This document shows positions 43,666 through 50,669 of a DNA stretch of 64,000 bases, piece after piece. The position numbers were made by a program, and so were the translations under genes. The notes below the pieces were generated by a model. That model was not told where the DNA came from and ran no database searches. It saw only the letters and a program-made list of their open reading frames with translations. Within the stretch, counting starts at the first letter, position 1. Each line of letters starts with the position of its first letter. Source of the DNA: Streptomyces violaceusniger Tu 4113 (GTDB taxonomy: Bacteria > Actinomycetota > Actinomycetes > Streptomycetales > Streptomycetaceae); contig NC_015957.1 of assembly GCF_000147815.2 (NCBI RefSeq), positions 2,728,001 through 2,792,000 on the forward strand, in the 5' to 3' direction.

Positions 43666-45398
43666 TGATCCTGCGCCTCCTGGGACTCGCTCTTCCCCGA
43701 AGAGGCACTGGTGGCCGACGGCGGCAGCAGGGCGCCCCTGGTCAGCCCGTCGTACGCGAGCGCACCGACCCGGTCGCCGATGGCGGCGGCCTCGCGCAGC
43801 AGTTCCTCGAAGGCGGCCAGACGCCGGAAGGCCTCGCCGTACTCACGCTGGTGCCCGATGTCCATCTGTGGAAGCTGCGCACCCGAGGCGTTCAGGCGGA
43901 GGGTGCCACTGGCGGTGGTGCTGCGGCGGGTGTTGGCGGCGCTGCGCAGGAAACCGCGCAGGTAGTCGGTGTCGAGCTGATCGGTCCGGGAGGTCGGCTC
44001 GCTGCCGTCCAGGTCGACCAGACCGCCCCGGACGAGATCGCCGAGTCCCATCGGCGCGGCCTCGATGCGGCCGGGGCCGGCCGGGAGCTCGGGGAGCAGG
44101 TCGAGCAGGTCCTTGGCGAGGCTCTGGATGTGGACGCGCAGGGCAGCGTACTCGACGGGGTAGTCGCCGTGATGGGGGGTGACGTAGCGGCTGGGGCTCA
44201 GGTCGACGTCGTCGTCCAGGATGTCGACGGGCGGAACGTCCGCGATCTGCTCCGGCGTCGGTGCGCAGTCCTTCATGCCGATGCCGTCCGGGTCGGCGGT
44301 GCTGAGGTCGATCATGCGGATGTGTGTCGGGGCGGGGTCGCCCTGGGCCGGTCGCCGCAGGATCCACAGGTGCACGGGCTGCGAGTGGCTGGACATCAGA
44401 CCGGGCGGCAGTGCCACCACGGAGGCCAGCAGTCCTCGGCGAACCAGTTCGGCCCGGATACGGCGACCGGTCTTGCGGTAGGCGACGGACGAGGGCAGCA
44501 CCAGCAGCGCCCGGCCGCCAGGAGCGGTGTGGGCGTAGCAGTGCTGGACCCAGGCGAGTTCGCTCTCCGAGCGCGGGGGTACGCCCAGCTCCCAGCGGGG
44601 ATCGAGCAGCAGGTCGTCCCGCCCCCAGTCGGGCACGCCCACCGGGGGATCGCAGACGACCAGATCGGCGCGGAGGTCGGGGAAGGCGTCCTTGCGCAGC
44701 GAGTCTCCACAGGCCAGCGTGGCGGTCCTGCCGTCGAGCCGGGCACGGAACTCGGCAATGGCGGCCGTCGCCGGATTGAGTTCCTGGCCGTACCGGTGGG
44801 CACCCGGGACGGCAGTGAGCAGCAGCGTCCCGATGCCGCACGCCGGGTCATAGACCGTGCCGATGGTGCGGTCCGATGCTCCGGCTGCATCGTCGGCCGA
44901 TCCGGTGAAGGCCGCGACGATCCGCTCCAAGGCGAGGGTGGTCATCGGCTCACCGCCGCTGCGGGTGGTGGAAGCGATGCAGCGCTCGACAAGGTCGGCG
45001 TAGAGGGCGTGTGCGTCACGCTCCGCGGACAAGGCGGTGAGGGCAGCTGCGGCGGGCTCGGCCAGCGGCTGCTCGACGGCGGTTCCGAGCAACCGCGCGC
45101 CGACCGCGCCGAGTGCGGTGAGCAGGTCGTCGCCGTACTGAGCGCGCAGTTCGTGCCACAGGTCGACCTCAGCGGAGGTTTCCCGGCCCTTGCCCTGCCG
45201 GTCCAGCCACTGCTGGACTTCCGTGAGCGCGAAGAGGGGGCTGGTCGCGGTGCCGGCGGCGGGGCGCGGGAAGTCGGAGTGGCGGCGGCGCCAGTTGGAG
45301 ACGGCGGCACGGGTCACCCCGGCGAGGCGGGCGATCTCGGCAGCCGTGACGACTGCCGCGGGGGCGGATTCGTCGGCGGCCATGACGGGACCGTACAC
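43662..45398 (-). CDS. N6-adenine DNA methylase (HsdM-like) with N-terminal HTH and C-terminal half-specificity region
   Basis: A 578-residue protein that opens the operon. Residues ~15-65 look like an excisionase/MerR-type helix-turn-helix (AAEIARLAGVTRAAVSNWRRR). The methylase core has DPACGIGTLLL (about 184-194) and CDPPVG (about 250), a deviation from the usual NPPF/Y of motif IV. The C-terminus (LPQMDIGHQREYGEAFRRLA then a coiled helix) resembles the end of an HsdS specificity subunit, so recognition may be built in. The start is GTG 45398, with ATG 45383 as an alternative. Type I methylases modify adenine in an asymmetric site; no separate HsdR or HsdS lies nearby, so it serves this operon. 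Confidence 0.75.
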   Translation of the reverse strand: MYGPVMAADESAPAAVVTAAEIARLAGVTRAAVSNWRRRHSDFPRPAAGTATSPLFALTEVQQWLDRQGKGRETSAEVDLWHELRAQYGDDLLTALGAVGARLLGTAVEQPLAEPAAAALTALSAERDAHALYADLVERCIASTTRSGGEPMTTLALERIVAAFTGSADDAAGASDRTIGTVYDPACGIGTLLLTAVPGAHRYGQELNPATAAIAEFRARLDGRTATLACGDSLRKDAFPDLRADLVVCDPPVGVPDWGRDDLLLDPRWELGVPPRSESELAWVQHCYAHTAPGGRALLVLPSSVAYRKTGRRIRAELVRRGLLASVVALPPGLMSSHSQPVHLWILRRPAQGDPAPTHIRMIDLSTADPDGIGMKDCAPTPEQIADVPPVDILDDDVDLSPSRYVTPHHGDYPVEYAALRVHIQSLAKDLLDLLPELPAGPGRIEAAPMGLGDLVRGGLVDLDGSEPTSRTDQLDTDYLRGFLRSAANTRRSTTASGTLRLNASGAQLPQMDIGHQREYGEAFRRLAAFEELLREAAAIGDRVGALAYDGLTRGALLPPSATSASSGKSESQEAQDQ

Positions 45399-45432
45399 AC
45401 CTCAAAGGACATAGACAAGATGCCTGCGTTAA

Positions 45433-45451
45433 CACCGCTAACAGTGCGGTG
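45433..45451. promoter_or_regulatory. Inverted repeat upstream of the eight-gene defence operon (possible operator)
   Basis: CACCGC-TAACAGT-GCGGTG: a perfect six-base inverted repeat with a seven-base spacer, 35 bases before the GTG of the methylase gene on the minus strand. A pair of TAACAC/TAACAG direct repeats overlaps it (45430-45444), and the stretch is A/T-richer than its surroundings. This is where an operator or the -35/-10 boxes would be expected. The methylase itself has a helix-turn-helix and could autoregulate here; that is a guess. Confidence 0.4.
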
Positions 45452-45531
45452 ATATTCCTGCCCATTTCGGAATCCAAGCAGCAAGGAACCGCACCTCAAG
45501 GGGACAAACGGTCAGCCGACGAGTGAGAAGG

Positions 45532-45749
45532 TCAACCCTCGTTGCCGTGGCACGCGGCGAAGCCGATGAAGGCCGCCCATGCGGTGCGGTCCATGGTGAG
45601 TGCGAGGCTGGGGGCCAACTTTGAGTCCCGGACGTGGACGATCCGTTGCGAGGCCGCCGCCTCCACGCACTGGCCCCCTCCGCGCCGCTGTAACTGCTCT
45701 TGAACCACCGCAGATCCTGAGCGACGGCAGTGATCCTTCGGGTGTTCAT
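45532..45749 (-). pseudogene. DUF397 family protein, frameshifted
   Basis: A DUF397 gene begins at ATG 45749: RWFKSSYSGAEG is the family's hallmark opening. The continuing homology (GGQCVEAAA, then IVHVRDSK and AWAAFIGFA) is in a different reading frame, ending at 45532. The switch lies in a run of five C's at 45674-45678 (five G's on the coding strand), one base short for an intact frame. DUF397 proteins often accompany an XRE regulator and an anti-sigma-like ATPase, as they do here. A genuine disrupting deletion or an assembly homopolymer error would give the same picture. Confidence 0.7.
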
Positions 45750-45970
45750 AGCTCCCCCAGCGACTTCTCGATGTAGGCCAGCGACTCACACGGGGTGAGG
45801 GCCTGAGCAAGGTTCCCCCGTACGAGGACTTGCCCCTGCCTGTACGTCCGTCGCGACGATCTGTACAGACCAGCCCCGTACAGGCGTCGTAGCTGGTCAG
45901 CGCCACGCGGCCCCCCGGCAGGCTCGCCGCCATGGAATCCTCGGACACCGCCATCGCACCGACGCCCCAA
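45746..45970 (-). pseudogene. C-terminal remnant of an XRE/Scr1-type regulator
   Basis: The 74-codon frame ends in LAQALTPCESLAYIEKSLGEL, matching the closing helix of the DUF5753/Scr1-type domain of Streptomyces XRE regulators. The stop overlaps the DUF397 start (ATGA), the normal order for such pairs. No helix-turn-helix or remaining DUF5753 sequence is seen upstream, because the divergent ATPase gene begins there. The gene is therefore read as a 5'-truncated remnant. The homology is short, so the call is tentative. Confidence 0.4.
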
Positions 45971-45999
45971 CCCCCGGCTGTCCTACACGAGTTCGTCAT

Positions 46000-46521
46000 G
46001 TGTTCACCTCCACACCGTGCGGTGCCCGCCTCGCCCGGCGTCTCGTCTCGCATCGGCTCGACCAGTGGGGATACGCCTACGACTCCGCAGCGAACGAGAC
46101 CCTCACCCTGATCGCGGCCGAACTCGCCGCCAACGCCGTGCTGCACGGCCACGTGCCCGGCCGGGACTTCCACCTCCGGCTGACCGTAACCTCCGACGCC
46201 CCCCGTGTGGAGGTGGCGGACACCCGTACCGAGCGAGTGCCTCCCTCGTCTTCGCAGGAGCCGCCCGGCAAAGCGGAGTCGGGCCGGGACCTGCTCATCG
46301 TCGCCGGGCTGGCCACCCGCTGGGGTACCGGCCCGCGACTCGGTGCACCGGGCATGACGGTATGGGTCGAACTCGCCCCCGCAATGCAGAAGGGTGGCGT
46401 GTGGGGCGCATCAGACTCGATGCCGCGACGCATTGCAAACAACGTCGACGCGGCCCATCCTGAGCTGCAGTCGAGTGCGTCTCAGCCGACTCGACGGCTG
46501 AGGCAAGAGGGGGCGACATGA
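46000..46521 (+). CDS. Anti-sigma-factor-like HATPase (RsbW type), probably with frameshifted N-terminus
   Basis: A 173-residue GHKL-type ATP-binding protein. FTSTPCGARLARRL opens the domain; the N-box is AAELAANAVLHGH, the G1-type segment VEVADTR, then GRDLLIVAGLATRWG near the C-terminus. Streptomyces proteins of this kind act as anti-sigma/regulatory kinases and are often next to DUF397 genes. The annotated GTG 46000 overlaps the ATG codon at 45998 in another frame. From ATG 45932 that other frame encodes MESSDTAIAPTPQPP and HEFVM, which looks like the normal N-terminal part, so a one-base loss near 46000 seems to have split the gene. It lies divergently to the XRE remnant and ends at an ATGA overlap. 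Confidence 0.65.
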   Translation: MFTSTPCGARLARRLVSHRLDQWGYAYDSAANETLTLIAAELAANAVLHGHVPGRDFHLRLTVTSDAPRVEVADTRTERVPPSSSQEPPGKAESGRDLLIVAGLATRWGTGPRLGAPGMTVWVELAPAMQKGGVWGASDSMPRRIANNVDAAHPELQSSASQPTRRLRQEGAT

Positions 46522-46595
46522 CCGGTTTCGGGACTTGGCCCGGGCAGACGCCGGTGATCGGGCATCGGAGCGTCGGAGGCCCGGGTCACCGCTGA
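46518..46595 (+). CDS. Possible 25-codon coupled small ORF
   Basis: An ATG at 46518 overlaps the preceding stop (ATGA) and has AGAGGGGG five bases upstream, a good ribosome site. It encodes 25 residues (MTGFGTWPGQTPVIGHR then a Gly/Pro-rich end) and stops with TGA at 46593-46595, sharing one base with the ATG of the CoiA-like gene (TGATG). Such spacing is typical of translational coupling, so it may act as a leader that feeds ribosomes into the next gene, which has a weak site of its own. It may also be a non-functional by-product. Confidence 0.25.
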   Translation: MTGFGTWPGQTPVIGHRSVGGPGHR

Positions 46596-48046
46596 TGAGA
46601 TTTGTCCCACTGGACCACCGAAGGGTCCAGACCGCGGTCATCGGAGACAGGTACTCCAGCGATCCTGTGATCCTGCCCATGGATCACCACGAACTGGACC
46701 ACTGGCGCAAGCTGCACCCCGACTACACCTACTGGTGCGGGATCCAGCTGGGCGGCTGCGGCGGTGAGTTGAGTGACCGGCGCTACACCGACAAGGTGTG
46801 CCACTTCGCCCACCACCCCAATGCCGTGTGTCATCGCACCGCCAACGGTGAGTCCAGCGCAGATCACCTCTTCGTCAAGCGCGGTGTGGAGCGACTGCTC
46901 GAACGGCAGGGCGTGCCGGGCGAGGTCAGCGTCCGTGATCTCGGCGCTGGCCCGGGTGGTGCCGTGGACGTGCTTGCTCCGGGCATACGACTTCGAGTGA
47001 GGTTCCAGCTCGGTGCTCTGGACTTTCCGGCCTGGCGTCGCGCCGCCGACGAGTTCGACGAGGACGCCGTCGGCGTGGACTGGATCTTCGCACAGGACGG
47101 TGCGGTGACCCGGGAGCTGCTGGACCGTCAGGGTTTTCTGCTCCGGGTCCGCCTCGTCACCCACGGCGGAGAGCGTCGCGTCCACATCGGCGTGCAGGCA
47201 CACGGACATCCGCTGCACTGGGAGCCGTTGGAGGAGTGCACGCTGTCGCCGACGGGCCTGCTCACTCCACACCTGGAGAGCGTGCGCCCGTCCCGGCCCC
47301 ATCCCGAACCCGCTGGCTTCCCCGTCCAGGGTGCTCTGCTCTTCGCTCCCGTACCGGGCGGCGAGGCCACGGCAAGCGCGCCCGTCGTGGTCGGCGGGGA
47401 TCGGCGTCTGCTTGCCGCCTACGTCAAGCCTGTGGGCAGCGCGGTCACCCCGGCCTTTCTCTCCGTTCCCGCGGACACTGAGGTCCCGCTCGCGGGGCGG
47501 GTCTACCGCGTACCTGACGGAGCGCGTGTTCTTGTGGCGGACGGCGGCACGGGCTGGGTCGTGGCCGCTGAGCGCTACATCCGCCTGAACGCCGACGAGG
47601 CTCAACGCACAGGGCTGTGGTCGCTTTCCCCTGTCCCGGCCGTTGCATGCGAACGGTCTTCTGTGGGTGGGACAGGCCAGGCCGGCGCGACCGCGGAGAG
47701 TTCCACCGACGCTTCGAGGCCCACGTCCACGGCAGGTACTGCGGCTGACGACGAAGGGCTTCCGGGCGGGGCGAATCACCGGCCCGGGAACAGCAAGCGG
47801 GCCAGGGACCTGATCAGTCAGCTTCGCCCGCTCGAAGGTGCTCTGGGAGAGGCAGCCGGGAGACAGGTCACCCGGGCCATCAACGGCGCCGAGTTGTGGC
47901 TGGCCGCTGCGGCGAACGAGCGTGGCGGCGCGGCGAACGAGGGTGGGCGGCATGTGCGGCAGTTGGAACTCGCGCTCAGGACCGCGAGACGCGACCTTCA
48001 GCTGGAAGATGAGGCACTTCCTTCGATACGCCCCCTCAGTCCCTGA
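46595..48046 (+). CDS. CoiA-like zinc-binding protein (possible nuclease)
   Basis: A 483-residue protein. Residues 40-100 contain YWCGIQLGGCGG, KVCHFAHHPNAVCHR and GESSADHLFVKRGVE, the CxxC, H-F-A-H and C-x-R arrangement of CoiA-family competence proteins, where the cysteine/histidine cluster and following helix form a nuclease-like fold. The middle is beta-rich and the C-terminus (LISQLRPLEGALGEAAGRQV and a further helix) is helical. CoiA homologues have been proposed as nucleases in DNA uptake; here, beside chaperone-like genes, a role in processing foreign DNA is plausible but unproven. ATG 46595 is chosen; the TTG-started extension is unlikely. Confidence 0.55.
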   Translation: MRFVPLDHRRVQTAVIGDRYSSDPVILPMDHHELDHWRKLHPDYTYWCGIQLGGCGGELSDRRYTDKVCHFAHHPNAVCHRTANGESSADHLFVKRGVERLLERQGVPGEVSVRDLGAGPGGAVDVLAPGIRLRVRFQLGALDFPAWRRAADEFDEDAVGVDWIFAQDGAVTRELLDRQGFLLRVRLVTHGGERRVHIGVQAHGHPLHWEPLEECTLSPTGLLTPHLESVRPSRPHPEPAGFPVQGALLFAPVPGGEATASAPVVVGGDRRLLAAYVKPVGSAVTPAFLSVPADTEVPLAGRVYRVPDGARVLVADGGTGWVVAAERYIRLNADEAQRTGLWSLSPVPAVACERSSVGGTGQAGATAESSTDASRPTSTAGTAADDEGLPGGANHRPGNSKRARDLISQLRPLEGALGEAAGRQVTRAINGAELWLAAAANERGGAANEGGRHVRQLELALRTARRDLQLEDEALPSIRPLSP

Positions 48047-48282
48047 GGACGGCATCGGCGAGCTCTCCCGAACCGGGTGTTCCGTGCGACCCGGTCGGCA
48101 CTGCAAGGGCGGAGGCGTCGAGGAGTCAGGGGGTGCCGTGCGAGCCCAGGGCGGGGGGCACGCTCGGGCCGAAGTTCACCGCGAGGCTGCGGGTCGGCGT
48201 GGCCAAGAGCTGACTGCCCCGGGAATAGGTGCAGTTCGAGACGTATGTCAGTGGCGCCGGATAACCTGCGGGGGTGTATGAG

Positions 48283-49971
48283 ATGACCGACCCCGTGGCG
48301 GCCCGGCAAGCCGCCATTGCGGCTGAGAAACGTCGTCTGGCCGAGCAGAGGCAGCGACGTGAGGCTGCCCCTTCGCACAGCACCAGTGGATTCGTCCTTC
48401 GCAAGTGGCGGTGGCTCGGGGTGAACGGCGCCGAAGCCGTGAGCGCCGTGCAGGAAGTGCTGGAGGAGCTGCAGCAGGCGAGCGGCGGTGAAGGTGCGGA
48501 CGGCGGCGGTCATCACAAGGAGGAGCTGCGCAAGGCGGTCGAGGGTTCTCCCGGGGCGGACGCCCTGCTGCCCGCAGTCGGAGCACTGCTGGGGCAGTGC
48601 ACGCCCACGGACGTCCTGAGGCACCTTCGGACTCTGCACGCCGCGGGAGTGGAGTGGCTCACCCCTGAGGGGACGGACCGCCTGGCGGTCCTCTGCTCCA
48701 CCGCCCCCAGTCTGCTGCTGGCCCGCTCGTCCCGAAGCCTGACCGGTGGACCCGCGTACTCGCTGTTCACCTCGGTCGCCATGGGCGGAGCCGTGCCCGT
48801 GCCCAGGACACTGCTTCCCGAGGTGCTCCGCTGGGCTCCGCTGCCCGTCATCGACGACCTCATCGAGCACGGCGGGATCCTGCCGGAGGACGACCCGTGG
48901 GCGTATCGGGGCGACGACGAGGCACTCTACCTGCGTGCCCGACTGGTGCCGGGGCAGGTGACGCGGGACGAGGCCCGTGCCCTGGACTGGACGTGGTTCC
49001 TGCGTCGCGCGGAATTCGTGTCCGGCGAGGAACCGGACACCGGCGGGTCCGCTGCCGACGGCCGGCCGGACGTCTGGGACTTGCTGTTTGAGGCATCCGT
49101 CGGGGACGCCACGCGCCTTCAGGAGCTGGACGCCGCACTTCCCCAGGAACAGCGCATCCAGCTGCGCAATCTCAAGGCCGGATCCCACGAGGGGAACTGG
49201 CCCCGGAGCTTCCTTGCCGACCGCGGCCTGTGGGCGCTGATGTCCACGCTGTGGGACCCCCAGTCCACTGTCGATCCGCGGCTCAGCGACTTCCACGCCT
49301 GGACGGCCATTCGCAGAGCGTACGATCTCGTGATCGAAGGCCGCGTGGAGGAGGCGGGACGGCAGTCCGCGGCTTTCGACCGCCCCCTGAAGCCCGGCAA
49401 GAAGCTTCCGCCGAGTATGCAGGGCATTCTTCCCGAAGCCCTCAACATCGCTGCTTACGCTGCTCTCGCACGTGAGGATCTGCAGGACGCCGAAGCGTTG
49501 ACGGAACGCGCGGCGGCGCTGACCGACGAAGCGGCGGGCAACCTCCGGCTCATACGCGTATGGCGTACGACGCCCAAGAACAGCCGCGATCCCCTCACCA
49601 ATCCGTACCTGGATCTCGGCCTGCCACACGGCTCCGCCGACTGGGAGACCCGCTACCGTGAGCTCGTCCGCGAGTCCCGCTTCGACACGGCGAAATACGC
49701 GCGGCTCAACATGATCCGCGGTCGTCTCGACCAGGCACGCCGGAACGAAGCCGGAGACGCGGTCTTCTTCAGGTTGCCCCTGGCCCACTCGGTCTATGAA
49801 GCACCCGACGACGTGCCGCGGTCCATCGTCCCGCCGTTGGAGCCGTTGCCGCGGCGTACCCCCGCCACCAGCGGGGCGCATATGGAGGCCGTGCGTGCGC
49901 GGGCCTCCGTCGAGCTCCTCCAGGACTTCCGTACTACGCCACCACGTCTTGACCGTCACCGATCCAGGTAG
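48283..49971 (+). CDS. Helical protein with degenerate J-domain-like segment
   Basis: A 562-residue soluble protein. The first ~30 residues are a charged helix. The remainder consists of helical repeats. Near residues 445-490 NPYLDLGLPHGSADW is followed by YRELVRESRF and ARLNMIRGRLDQAR. The spacing recalls a DnaJ J-domain (DPY-x-LGL, then a YR-x-L helix and a final helix), but the diagnostic HPD loop is RFD here. If real, it would bind an Hsp70 without stimulating it normally. The gene precedes the GrpE-like and Hsp70 genes on the same strand. ATG 48283 has GGGGG eight bases upstream; GTG 48274 is an alternative. Gap 48047-48282 has no supported gene. Confidence 0.6.
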   Translation: MTDPVAARQAAIAAEKRRLAEQRQRREAAPSHSTSGFVLRKWRWLGVNGAEAVSAVQEVLEELQQASGGEGADGGGHHKEELRKAVEGSPGADALLPAVGALLGQCTPTDVLRHLRTLHAAGVEWLTPEGTDRLAVLCSTAPSLLLARSSRSLTGGPAYSLFTSVAMGGAVPVPRTLLPEVLRWAPLPVIDDLIEHGGILPEDDPWAYRGDDEALYLRARLVPGQVTRDEARALDWTWFLRRAEFVSGEEPDTGGSAADGRPDVWDLLFEASVGDATRLQELDAALPQEQRIQLRNLKAGSHEGNWPRSFLADRGLWALMSTLWDPQSTVDPRLSDFHAWTAIRRAYDLVIEGRVEEAGRQSAAFDRPLKPGKKLPPSMQGILPEALNIAAYAALAREDLQDAEALTERAAALTDEAAGNLRLIRVWRTTPKNSRDPLTNPYLDLGLPHGSADWETRYRELVRESRFDTAKYARLNMIRGRLDQARRNEAGDAVFFRLPLAHSVYEAPDDVPRSIVPPLEPLPRRTPATSGAHMEAVRARASVELLQDFRTTPPRLDRHRSR

Positions 49972-50027
49972 TGGTCGCACACACCGTCCGAGAACCCCTT
50001 CGCCAAGAGAAGTCAGGCCACTCAGCG

Positions 50028-50669
50028 ATGCCGCACACGCACCGACGTACCACCATCAAGAAGCGCCCCAAGAAGGCCGAAAAGCGTCTCAGGTCGCACA
50101 AGGTGTGTCCGCACTGCGGGCAGATTCGTCCTGAGGCCACGCAGAAACGCCCGAAACCCACCGCAACGGCGATACGCAGGGCGAAGAAGGCCGAACAGTC
50201 GCCGCGGACGGCATGGTCGTCCTCCGAACCACTCGACGCCACTCAGGTGATCAAGGGCATCGTGGCTGCCATACCGGCGGCTCTGGCAGAACTCGGCGAG
50301 GAGAACCTCGCAGGGGGAACGAGCAGTGGGCTGCTCCAGGCCGTCCGTGCCGCAGTCATCGCAGAGTTCCGCACCCGCGCCCAGTTCGTCGGCAGGCTGT
50401 GCGAGATCGACGCGCTGCTCCACGCGCAGGGCGCTTCCCGAGCTGTGGCGGATGCCATGACCGAGCACCTCGGCCAGCTTCAGCTGCGTCGGGTCACTGA
50501 CCCCGACTCACCGGAGCTGTTCGTGGTGACCGAGGGACAGGGCGAGAACTTCGAGGTCCTGCGACCCGCCTACGTGGACGAGGCCACCGGCAAACTCGCC
50601 CTCGCCGGCCAGTTGCGGCGCGTGGACGTCACCGGCAACGGAACGAACGGCACGGAGGGGGGCCGGTGA
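50028..50669 (+). CDS. Possible GrpE-like exchange factor with N-terminal zinc knuckle
   Basis: A 213-residue protein. A basic N-terminus (TTIKKRPKKAEKR) is followed by a CPHCGQ half-knuckle, a long helical middle (VIKGIVAAIPAALAELGEE, VRAAVIAEFRTRAQFVGRL) and a short beta-rich end, FEVLRPAYVDEATGKLAL, reminiscent of the closing beta wing of GrpE nucleotide-exchange factors. Identity is weak. The assignment leans on its position, overlapping the Hsp70-RNase gene (GTGA at 50666-50669). The start could be GTG 49971 (sharing a base with the preceding stop), giving 232 residues, but ATG 50028 begins where the sequence becomes gene-like. Confidence 0.5.
   Translation: MPHTHRRTTIKKRPKKAEKRLRSHKVCPHCGQIRPEATQKRPKPTATAIRRAKKAEQSPRTAWSSSEPLDATQVIKGIVAAIPAALAELGEENLAGGTSSGLLQAVRAAVIAEFRTRAQFVGRLCEIDALLHAQGASRAVADAMTEHLGQLQLRRVTDPDSPELFVVTEGQGENFEVLRPAYVDEATGKLALAGQLRRVDVTGNGTNGTEGGR

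Noticed and set aside
23351..45398. Calling the operon canonical DISARM or BREX
   Set aside because: No drmC, pglZ or brxC-like gene is seen and the order includes kinase, HsdM and RelE-UvrD; only a hybrid description is supported.
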